Below are positions 39,152 to 45,093 of a stretch of 64,000 nt of DNA, in pieces; position 1 is the first letter of the stretch; every line of letters starts with the position of its first letter. Under the pieces are notes generated by a model. That model did no database searches, had not been told where the DNA came from, and saw nothing but the letters and a program-made list of their open reading frames with translations. Source of the DNA: Dorea formicigenerans (GTDB lineage Bacteria; Bacillota; Clostridia; Lachnospirales; Lachnospiraceae); NCBI RefSeq assembly GCF_025150245.1, contig NZ_CP102279.1, forward strand, positions 186,001 to 250,000. The letters are read 5' to 3'. The translations under genes and the position numbers were made by a program.

Positions 39152-40012
39152 ATGTCTGGATTAAAACCAATCACAGTAAATACTCCAACAGCAGACGAGG
39201 CGCATATATACGCGGAAGATGACGCGTCCATCTACCTGAGCATGTTTGGCGGAGATGGAGTATCTACCAACGGGCAATCGTGCAAAGCCACAGTATTGTC
39301 AAATAACAAAGTAAGAATTGCAGATGGAATTATCTGTGTAGGAGGACATTTTGCCCGTATCCCTTACGGGGATTATATTGATTGCGAAATCGAAAACGGA
39401 CAGAGTGGCAAGAACAGAAACGACATCATTGTGGCAAGATTCGAAACAACCGGGACCGGCGGTATCGATACATACACATGTGAAGTCAAAAAGGGCACGG
39501 CAGGAACAACAGCAACGGATCCAGAAATTGTACAAGAAGACCTATACAAGGCGGGAAAGGTGAGAGAACTTCCTCTGTACAGGGTGAAGATAGAGGGACT
39601 GAGCATCACGGCGGTAGAACAGCTCTTTACGCTGAGAAAAACCAATGAGGAATTGGAAAAAGAACTTGCGTCACTAAATAGCAAAACAATACACATCATA
39701 GAAAATGATAATGAATATCAGATATGTAGCCTGTGTGACGGGAAAATAAAAATTGTATCTGGCAGTATTATCAAAGAAGTTCAAGGCACAGATTATACAC
39801 GCTTATTTGACAAAGATAAGCTAAGAGAAATTTTTGGTAATTCATATTATTTAACCCGACTCAGCATAAATACATATAACGGTGATAACGAAGCTACGAA
39901 TACACGCTTTTTAGGGGTAGAAAATTGGCAAGGGCACTTATATCAGTATTTTTCACAAAAGCTAAGCTGTAGTGTTCGTATTAATTACAGAATGGTTTAC
40001 ATATATCCATAA
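39152..40012 (+). CDS. Tail fibre/receptor-binding protein, expressed orientation
   Basis: 286 residues behind AAAGGAG. Residues 1-173 are a baseplate-attachment part shared by such fibres (ITVNTPTADEAHIYAEDDAS, GRNDIIVARFETTG-like KNRNDIIVARFETTGTGG) with a short coiled coil NEELEKELASLNS. From residue 175 the tip changes abruptly to an A/T-rich segment (IIENDNEYQICSLCDGKIKI and on). The change coincides with a 12-bp sequence repeated in inverse orientation at 40383, so the tip appears exchangeable by inversion with the silent cassette at 40043-40394. Confidence 0.8.
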   Translation: MSGLKPITVNTPTADEAHIYAEDDASIYLSMFGGDGVSTNGQSCKATVLSNNKVRIADGIICVGGHFARIPYGDYIDCEIENGQSGKNRNDIIVARFETTGTGGIDTYTCEVKKGTAGTTATDPEIVQEDLYKAGKVRELPLYRVKIEGLSITAVEQLFTLRKTNEELEKELASLNSKTIHIIENDNEYQICSLCDGKIKIVSGSIIKEVQGTDYTRLFDKDKLREIFGNSYYLTRLSINTYNGDNEATNTRFLGVENWQGHLYQYFSQKLSCSVRINYRMVYIYP

Positions 40013-40394
40013 GCATTTTAGTCAGAAGCAGCGATAGGCAAACTATTTCCATGTTCCAAAGCAACGCCAAAAAATCGTTATTATTTCGCTTGCAGATTTG
40101 CTTGAAGAATATATCCATGCTTGAAATAACTTTGTTCCAAACCCATTTAATGGAATTGAAATCCAAGGAGCACATGATCCGGCTGCTGTTGCTATAACTG
40201 AAACCCAGGTTTTGGATTCCATTGGGAGGGGAACATTAACTTTTCCACCAGAATAATAATTCCAATTATCTGGAGTTTGCATATTTATATCCTCAAAACG
40301 TTTACTTCCCCACATTTCAAGTGTGCCATCAGCGTATTTGCGATAATATCCATTATCATTATGACCAGATTCAATTATGCTATTGCTATTTAGT
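39673..40394. mobile_element. Invertible tail-fibre tip cassette
   Basis: Flanked by ACTAAATAGCAA (39673-39684) and its inverse TTGCTATTTAGT (40383-40394). Both copies encode Leu-Asn-Ser in the frame of the fibre. Inversion would swap the current tip for the one on the minus strand without a frame change. Confidence 0.75.
40043..40394 (-). CDS. Silent alternative tail-fibre tip (no start codon)
   Basis: Minus-strand frame open from CTA AAT AGC at 40393 to TAG at 40043, about 116 codons, with no promoter or ribosome binding site. It encodes SIIESGHNDNGYYRKYADGT, then LEMWGSKRF, a segment typical of phage fibre tips (NGYY-x-K-YADGT-x-x-WG), and ends GFGTKLFQAWIYSSSKSASE and on. An internal ATG (40315) gives a 90-residue frame, but the fibre-like sequence extends upstream of it to the inverted repeat. 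It reads as a cassette waiting for inversion. Confidence 0.75.
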
Positions 40395-40401
40395 TAAGGA
40401 A

Positions 40402-40488
40402 AATAAGCACATGACACCCATAAAAAATAAGAAAGGAGAGACTTCCTTGCGATAAATGCAATTCACACTCATATGTCATGCGCTTATT
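40402..40488. repeat. Inverted repeat beside the fibre cassette
   Basis: AATAAGCACATGAC (40402-40415) and GTCATGCGCTTATT (40475-40488) are complementary at 13 of 14 positions, 59 bp apart, immediately outside the invertible segment. A purine-rich AGAAAGGAGAG lies between them. Confidence 0.6.
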
Positions 40489-40507
40489 ATATAGAAACAT
40501 GTTAACC

Positions 40508-40527
40508 AGAGCCGAAAGGCTCTTTTT
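40508..40527 (+). terminator. Intrinsic terminator after the fibre region
   Basis: AGAGCC/GGCTCT with loop GAAA, then TTTTTAT. A second short hairpin GTGCGA/TCGCAC (40533-40546) follows before the next ribosome binding site. Confidence 0.75.
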
Positions 40528-40561
40528 ATATTGTGCGACATCGCACAGAAAGGAGGAAATC

Positions 40562-40951
40562 ATGAAACTGATATTCAACAATGCATCAGAATTAGAAATC
40601 CAGTCAGCAGACCTTCAGGCTGATGGAGGACTTCTGATCAAAACCATTGCAATCACAGAAGACGAGCTGAAGAAAAAATTCAATGATGCATCAGCAACCA
40701 AGAGAATGACCGTTACAGAGCGCGGAGAGACTCTTGGAACATACGAGAATTACACCAACCAGGACGCTATTGTGAAGTACACAGCCGGAATACTCGGCGT
40801 AGTCATGTATAAGGTTGGACAGACTCCGACAGAGCTGATGGAAGCTCTGAAGAAAGAGAATCAGAGACTGGCTGAGGAAAACAAAGAATTATCCGCGACA
40901 GTAGACACCATTTTAACAGATATCTTACCAGCACTTGAAAATGTTAAGTAG
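40562..40951 (+). CDS. Tail-associated protein with C-terminal coiled coil
   Basis: 129 residues from ATG 40562 (AAAGGAGGAA upstream). MKLIFNNASELEIQSADLQA then LIKTIAITEDELKKKF and a C-terminal coiled coil LMEALKKENQRLAEENKEL. Proteins like this follow the fibre gene in many Lachnospiraceae siphoviruses; probable virion component, role unproven. Confidence 0.65.
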   Translation: MKLIFNNASELEIQSADLQADGGLLIKTIAITEDELKKKFNDASATKRMTVTERGETLGTYENYTNQDAIVKYTAGILGVVMYKVGQTPTELMEALKKENQRLAEENKELSATVDTILTDILPALENVK

Positions 40952-40970
40952 ATAGAAAGGAAAAGAAAGG

Positions 40971-41153
40971 ATGAAAGATATGGCAACATTTATTGCGAGA
41001 AGGATTATGAAAGAAGCAGGCAAGAGCACAGAAGCAGGTCAGAAGAAGTATAGAGCTTATTTCGTTCGTACAAGCCTGTATAAGAACTGGAAAGAGGAAG
41101 TTGATACCATTCTGAAGACAGATGGCTATGAAGATGCCATCGTAGAGGCATAA
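40971..41153 (+). CDS. 60-residue protein, unknown
   Basis: MKDMATFIARRIMKEAGKST and on; basic and helical. Start 40971 behind AAAGAAAGG; 40980 is an alternative. Small proteins in this slot (XkdX-like position) are common; function unknown. Confidence 0.6.
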   Translation: MKDMATFIARRIMKEAGKSTEAGQKKYRAYFVRTSLYKNWKEEVDTILKTDGYEDAIVEA

Positions 41154-41166
41154 GGAGAAAAGAAAA

Positions 41167-42057
41167 ATGGCAGTAAAAACAGCACAGTATGTATTTAATG
41201 GTCAGACATATGATCTGACGTTTGATGCATCTACAGGAGAGTATAAAGCAGCAGTCCCGGCGCCTAGCAAATCCAGTTACTCACAAGATGGTCATAAATA
41301 TGGGGGCTCTGTAATAGCTACAGATGATGCCGGAAACTCAACTACAATAACTCAAAGTGATGCTACTTTCGGAGCAAATCTGTTACTTCGCGTCCTTGAA
41401 AAAGTCGCACCAACACTTGCTTTCACATACCCGACAGCTGGCGCGTATATTACAAACGCAACTCCGGCTATTAGGTTTAAGGTGACAGATGATGACTCTG
41501 GGGTAAATCCAGATACAATCGTTATCAAAGTTGATGGCGAAAAGGTAACAACCTCATTTACAAAAACAGCAGTCACCGGTGGTTACGAGTGTTCCTACAC
41601 TCCAGGAACAGCATTGGCAGATGGCGCGCATACTATTTCAATTGAAGCATCTGATTTTGATGGAAACGCTGCAACAGCTAAGACGGTCACATTTACAATT
41701 GATACAATTCCACCGACACTTACTCTTACAAATCCAGCAGATGAACTTATCACAAATAAGACAGCTCTGGTTGTATCTGGTAAAACAGACGATGTTACAT
41801 CTAAACCTGTCACAGTTACAGTCAATGGCGCATCCGTTACAGTTAATTCTGATGGTTCATTCAGCAAGGAAATTACTCTTGTTAATGGTTCCAATACAAT
41901 TACTGTTGTTGCAACGGATAAGGCTGGCAAGACTACAACTGTAACACGTAAGGTTACTCTTGATACTGGCGCACCGGTATTTAAGAAAGTTACTCTTACT
42001 CCTAACCCAGTTGACTGTGGTAAGACGTTCATTATCTCTGTTAAGGTTACAGACTAG
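41167..42057 (+). CDS. Ig-like multidomain virion surface protein
   Basis: 296 residues. An N-terminal 75-residue part is followed by tandem bacterial Ig-like domains: APTLAFTYPTAGAYITNATP (about 80-175), PPTLTLTNPADELITNKTAL (about 178-270) and a third partial domain starting GAPVFKKVTL. Each has the SDGSFSKEITLVNGSNTITV-type strand pattern. Such proteins decorate virions and bind host glycans weakly. Confidence 0.75.
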   Translation: MAVKTAQYVFNGQTYDLTFDASTGEYKAAVPAPSKSSYSQDGHKYGGSVIATDDAGNSTTITQSDATFGANLLLRVLEKVAPTLAFTYPTAGAYITNATPAIRFKVTDDDSGVNPDTIVIKVDGEKVTTSFTKTAVTGGYECSYTPGTALADGAHTISIEASDFDGNAATAKTVTFTIDTIPPTLTLTNPADELITNKTALVVSGKTDDVTSKPVTVTVNGASVTVNSDGSFSKEITLVNGSNTITVVATDKAGKTTTVTRKVTLDTGAPVFKKVTLTPNPVDCGKTFIISVKVTD

Positions 42058-42068
42058 GAGCTATTTTT

Positions 42069-42395
42069 ATGGTTACGAAAGTAATCGGTAAGGTCGATGG
42101 AAAAGAAGTTGTCTTTGAGCATGCAGAGGGGGACTTGTGGAATACCACAGTCCCTCTTGATTTAGATGGAATGTATGTGGTTGAAGTCACAGCTTATGAC
42201 GATGCGGAAAACGTAGCGTTTTGTACAAAGATACTGTTGATTGTGGATCCAACTACGCTATGCGCTAGGCTCGTTCCGCTTGATTACGTGACGGAAGTAA
42301 TTCCGGAAGAATACAAAGCAGTTGTACAAGCAGACGATTATACTGTGGAAGCAGTATATCCATGTCATCACGGAAGGGGGTGTTGCTGTGAATAA
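42069..42395 (+). CDS. Ig-like-domain protein with Cys-rich end
   Basis: 108 residues. A single Ig-like (Big_3-type) domain, LDGMYVVEVTAYDDAENVA, then a tail ending CHHGRGCCCE. Works with the preceding Ig-like gene by position. The terminal cysteine group is unusual and could bind metal or form disulfides. Confidence 0.6.
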   Translation: MVTKVIGKVDGKEVVFEHAEGDLWNTTVPLDLDGMYVVEVTAYDDAENVAFCTKILLIVDPTTLCARLVPLDYVTEVIPEEYKAVVQADDYTVEAVYPCHHGRGCCCE

Positions 42396-42657
42396 AGTAG
42401 TATTCATTTTAGGTGAAGATAAGCACGTAAAACTTCTGATCAGAAGTCCCAACAATGAACCATTCACGATATTAAGCGCATCCTATGAGCTTATCAGATA
42501 TGGTGAGGTGGAAACGTGTGGGGAGTGCGAGATTAATGAGCATTATCTGGACATAAAATTAAGCCCGAAAGTAAAGTCGCGGTCATACGAACTGGAAGTG
42601 ACTTATACAGTGGCTGATTCGACGAGAAAAACGAGGATAGAAGTGGAGGTTATCTAA
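42388..42657 (+). CDS. 89-residue beta-rich protein
   Basis: GTG start 42388 behind GGAAGGGGGTG, overlapping the previous gene. KVVFILGEDKHVKLLIRSPN and the strand-rich rest (EINEHYLDIKLSPKVKSRSY) suggest another small beta-sandwich virion protein. No family recognised. Confidence 0.55.
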   Translation: MNKVVFILGEDKHVKLLIRSPNNEPFTILSASYELIRYGEVETCGECEINEHYLDIKLSPKVKSRSYELEVTYTVADSTRKTRIEVEVI

Positions 42658-42819
42658 ATGTTAGAAATAACAGAGATTAAGCTGAGTAAGAACCCGGTCA
42701 GTACCGGAGAACAATTTAAGATTTCGATACAGATTGTGGAAAAGAAAAGCTATCCTTATAGATATCCGCGCAAATATCCGGTTTCGCAGGTAAGCCTTGC
42801 GGAGCCGGTAAAAGAATAA
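42658..42819 (+). CDS. 53-residue protein, unknown
   Basis: ATG directly follows the previous stop. MLEITEIKLSKNPVSTGEQF, FKISIQIVEKKSYPYRYPRK: the first half resembles the start of an Ig-like strand set (compare TLTPNPVDCGKTFIISVKV in the Ig protein at 41167), so it is probably a related small domain. Confidence 0.55.
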   Translation: MLEITEIKLSKNPVSTGEQFKISIQIVEKKSYPYRYPRKYPVSQVSLAEPVKE

Positions 42820-42837
42820 CACAGAAGGAGAACGGAA

Positions 42838-43359
42838 GTGATTAATTTTTTGTACAGAAAATTCGAACTAAAGAAAGAAGTGAGGTATATGAAAATGGAA
42901 CAGGCTAATTACATCAAAGCTATTTTCACAGCGGTATTCGCCTTCCTGTCAGCGCTCCTTGGAGTATTGGCAGTGCCGGTGATCCTGTTGGTGGCATGCA
43001 ATCTGATTGACTACATGACCGGGCTTATGGCCAGTAAGTATAGAGCGGAGGACATAAATTCCTATAAGAGCATTCGAGGAATTTTCAAGAAGGTGTCCAT
43101 GTGGCTCTTGGTAGTGGTTGGAGCAATTATTGACGAAATGCTATTATACGCATCCACTACGATTGGCTGGAAATCTCCGGTGACATTCTTGATTGCATGC
43201 ATTGTAGCAATGTGGCTGATCTGCAATGAGATTATTAGTATATTAGAAAATATCCAGGACATGGGCGTTAAGATACCAGCGTTCTTGCAGCCATTGGTCA
43301 GACATATCAGGTCACAGGTGGAGGAACAGATTAACAGTAGTGATTCAGAGGGCGAGTAA
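42838..43359 (+). CDS. Phage holin (Phage_holin_4_1 type)
   Basis: 173 residues from GTG 42838 (AAGGAG 7 bp upstream); an in-frame ATG at 42889 gives a 156-residue form with a weaker site. Three to four membrane segments: AIFTAVFAFLSALLGVLAVP, VILLVACNLIDYMTG, MWLLVVVGAIIDEMLLYAS, VTFLIACIVAMWLICNEIIS. It makes the membrane lesion that releases or activates the endolysin two genes downstream. Confidence 0.85.
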   Translation: MINFLYRKFELKKEVRYMKMEQANYIKAIFTAVFAFLSALLGVLAVPVILLVACNLIDYMTGLMASKYRAEDINSYKSIRGIFKKVSMWLLVVVGAIIDEMLLYASTTIGWKSPVTFLIACIVAMWLICNEIISILENIQDMGVKIPAFLQPLVRHIRSQVEEQINSSDSEGE

Positions 43360-43368
43360 TCGCCCTCT
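43347..43368 (+). terminator. Hairpin at the holin stop codon
   Basis: AGAGGGCGA (43347-43355) and TCGCCCTCT (43360-43368) pair perfectly across a loop containing the TAA. No T-run; it may reduce readthrough to the endolysin. Confidence 0.45.
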
Positions 43369-43412
43369 TACATATTATATGGCGTGAGGCATAACACAGA
43401 AAGGAGAATAAC

Positions 43413-43505
43413 ATGGACGAAAATGAAGTAGTAGGAATGGAGCTGGATGAAGGTGTAGAGCCTACAGAAGAAGAGATTAAACAGGCAGAACAGGAGGTAA
43501 AATAG
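43413..43505 (+). CDS. 30-residue acidic peptide
   Basis: MDENEVVGMELDEGVEPTEE and on; strong AAAGGAG at the start and 1-bp spacing to the endolysin gene. Net charge strongly negative. Possibly a coupling peptide for the endolysin or a small lysis modulator. Confidence 0.55.
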   Translation: MDENEVVGMELDEGVEPTEEEIKQAEQEVK

Positions 43506-43506
43506 C

Positions 43507-44370
43507 ATGGGAGTATATAACGTACATGGCGGACATAATTTTATCGTTCCGGGAGCTAAGGGGCTCCTGGATGAAACCACAGAGGATAGAAAAGTCACAG
43601 CACGCGTAATCTCAGCATTGCGCGTAGCCGGTCATACCGTCTACGATTGCACGGATGATTCTGGTCGGACACAGGGGCAGAACCTGGCTAATATCGTAGC
43701 CAAGTGCAATGCTCATCTGGTAGATCTCAACATTTCCAATCACCTCAATGCTGGTGGCGGAACAGGCGTGGAAGTATGGTGCTATGATGAGAAGACAAAA
43801 GACATTGCTGCAGCAATCTGTCAGAACGTATCCGCAGCGCTTGGAATTCCAAACAGAGGTGTGAAATACCCTAAGTCTCTGTATGTGCTCAGAAAGACAT
43901 CCGGACGTGCGATTTTGGTAGAATGCTGTTTTGTGGACAGTCAGAACGATGCATCACACTGGAATGCTGATAAATGTGGTGATGCGATTGCATCTGCTAT
44001 TGCCGGAAAGACCGTAACTGGCACGACTTCAAGCGGAAGTGCGCCTGTGACAACACCAGTGGCAAAACCAGCGACATCTACTGGAAATGACTGGGTACGC
44101 AGACTGCAGTCTGAGTGTAATGCTCAGGGTTTTTCCGACCAGCGTGTTGATGGAATTCCAGGAAAGAACACTCTCGCAGGTTGCCCGACCTGTAGAAAAG
44201 GAGCAAGGGGAAATATCACGAGATTGATTCAGGAGAAGTTAGGCGTGGCTGTAGACGGAATCTTTGGACAGAAGACAAAGAATGCAGTTATTGCATTCCA
44301 GAGAGCGCATGGGCTTATTGCAGACGGTATTGTTGGAAAGAATACATGGAGAGCTTTGCTCGGACTGTAG
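43507..44370 (+). CDS. Endolysin: N-acetylmuramoyl-L-alanine amidase with peptidoglycan-binding domain
   Basis: 287 residues. Amidase_3 catalytic domain (1-175): VHGGHNF, the Glu/His metal ligands in ISNHLNAGGGTGVEVW, and AILVECCFVDSQND with the catalytic Glu. A Thr/Pro/Ala linker follows, then a cell-wall-binding part with PG_binding_1 repeats (GVAVDGIFGQKTKNAVIAFQ, GLIADGIVGKNTWRALLG). Zinc amidase cutting the lactyl-amide bond of murein. No signal peptide, so release depends on the holin. Confidence 0.92.
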   Translation: MGVYNVHGGHNFIVPGAKGLLDETTEDRKVTARVISALRVAGHTVYDCTDDSGRTQGQNLANIVAKCNAHLVDLNISNHLNAGGGTGVEVWCYDEKTKDIAAAICQNVSAALGIPNRGVKYPKSLYVLRKTSGRAILVECCFVDSQNDASHWNADKCGDAIASAIAGKTVTGTTSSGSAPVTTPVAKPATSTGNDWVRRLQSECNAQGFSDQRVDGIPGKNTLAGCPTCRKGARGNITRLIQEKLGVAVDGIFGQKTKNAVIAFQRAHGLIADGIVGKNTWRALLGL

Positions 44371-44471
44371 TATTTGCATATTATGGTGGAAAGAAGTATG
44401 TAGGATAGTGGAAAATATTCCCCATTTATAATCAGCGAAAATTTTGCTACATTATAATAAGAGGTGGTTAC

Positions 44472-44681
44472 ATGGAAAAGCTTGCGATAAGACTGAAAGA
44501 GCTGAGAGAAGAGAGGGGACTATCACAGATGGAAGCAGGCGCTGCACTGGGAGTATCAAGATCAACCATAGCCGGATATGAGACGAAAGGACGAGAGCCA
44601 GATGTACATATGTTAATTACCATGGCTGATTTTTATAATGTCTCTATGGACTATTTGGTTGGTCGAAAAGACGAAAAATAA
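44472..44681 (+). CDS. XRE-family regulator next to attR
   Basis: 69 residues, almost all one helix-turn-helix: LRELREERGLSQMEAGAALG-like core (LSQMEAGAALGVSRSTIAGY) with the end MDYLVGRKDEK. Preceded by AGAGGTGG. It lies beyond the lysis genes, near attR, where prophages carry genes expressed in the lysogen. It could be a lysogenic-conversion regulator; target unknown. Confidence 0.82.
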   Translation: MEKLAIRLKELREERGLSQMEAGAALGVSRSTIAGYETKGREPDVHMLITMADFYNVSMDYLVGRKDEK

Positions 44682-44686
44682 TATTA

Positions 44687-44715
44687 TTGACAAGAGCGAA
44701 AAAATCAATTAAAAT
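44687..44715 (+). promoter_or_regulatory. Promoter reading out of the prophage right end
   Basis: TTGACA (44687-44692), 17 bp, TAAAAT (44710-44715). No phage gene follows before attR; a transcript would run through attR to the tRNA-Leu gene. Confidence 0.55.
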
Positions 44716-44720
44716 CAAGA

Positions 44721-44738
44721 TGTCTCAAATGTGCCTCA
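44721..44738 (+). other. Right int arm-type sites
   Basis: TGTCTCA (44721) and TGCCTCA (44732), 11 bp apart, matching the left pairs at 5602-5648. Confidence 0.65.
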
Positions 44739-44791
44739 GAGTACACTTGAAAAACGGCGTTATTACGGCGCTTGCAAGGATTTGAACGACG

Positions 44792-44839
44792 TGACTTTTA
44801 ATCAAGTTGTCCGGGGTTCGAATCCCCGCACGCTCACTG
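44792..44839 (+). other. attR core (displaced 3' end of tRNA-Lys)
   Basis: 48 bp identical to 5458-5505; the former chromosomal 3' end of the tRNA gene, now without its 5' half. Confidence 0.93.
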
Positions 44840-44892
44840 TGAATATAACGCAAACTTAATGAGAATTAGGTATTGCGTTTTTATTTTCTTAT

Positions 44893-44973
44893 GCGGATGT
44901 GGCGGAATTGGCAGACGCGCTAGACTTAGGATCTAGTGTCCCCGACGTGCAGGTTCAAGTCCTGTCATCCGCA
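44893..44973 (+). tRNA. tRNA-Leu (TAG)
   Basis: Class II tRNA of 81 nt. Acceptor GCGGATG/CATCCGC, anticodon loop CTTAGGA (TAG), long variable arm, T-arm AGGTTCAAGTCCT. Last member of the original tRNA operon, separated from it by the prophage. The promoter at 44687 may now transcribe it. Confidence 0.93.
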
Positions 44974-44980
44974 TTTTTAT

Positions 44981-45016
44981 GCAAAACCTCGGAATAATAA
45001 TTTCTGAGGTTTTTTG
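44981..45016 (+). terminator. Terminator of the tRNA operon
   Basis: AAAACCTC (44983-44990) pairs with GAGGTTTT (45006-45013), then TT. Confidence 0.75.
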
Positions 45017-45018
45017 CG

Positions 45019-45048
45019 TTGACGAGTTTATAAAAAATATAGTATGAT
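45019..45048 (+). promoter_or_regulatory. Promoter of the 5'-nucleotidase gene
   Basis: TTGACG (45019-45024), 18 bp, TATGAT (45043-45048). Confidence 0.6.
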
Positions 45049-45093
45049 TACTAAAAATAGTAGAGAACAAAAGAATTGATAAAGGAGAGACAT

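Larger units (their letters stand above)
5458..44839. mobile_element. Complete siphovirus-type prophage in tRNA-Lys
   Basis: Bounded by perfect 48-bp att repeats. Contains the full order int, lysogeny control, early replication genes, terminase, portal, capsid, connectors, tail tube, tape measure, Dit, hub, fibre, holin and endolysin. No tail sheath or baseplate wedge genes are seen, so the tail is non-contractile and long. Nearly all genes after the repressor run left to right and overlap by ATGA or TAATG junctions. Apart from one amber-interrupted accessory gene I see no inactivating lesion in structural genes, so it may be inducible. Confidence 0.93.

Noticed and set aside
39152-40394. Diversity-generating retroelement acting on the fibre
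   Set aside because: No reverse transcriptase gene or template repeat with adenine-specific changes; the inverted repeat points to site-specific inversion.
40390-40581. A separate leftward gene (MLNISFMISSFLCDV and on) after the fibre cassette
   Set aside because: It is antisense to the ribosome binding site and start of the 40562 gene and crosses a terminator; no start signal.
41579-41944. A 121-residue Leu/Gln-rich frame inside the Ig-like gene
   Set aside because: An out-of-frame reading of Thr/Ala-rich repeats in the Ig-like gene; no ribosome binding site.
5458-44839. CRISPR array or defence island inside the prophage
   Set aside because: No regularly spaced repeats with unique spacers; the direct repeats found (13768/14342, att, arm sites) are explained otherwise.
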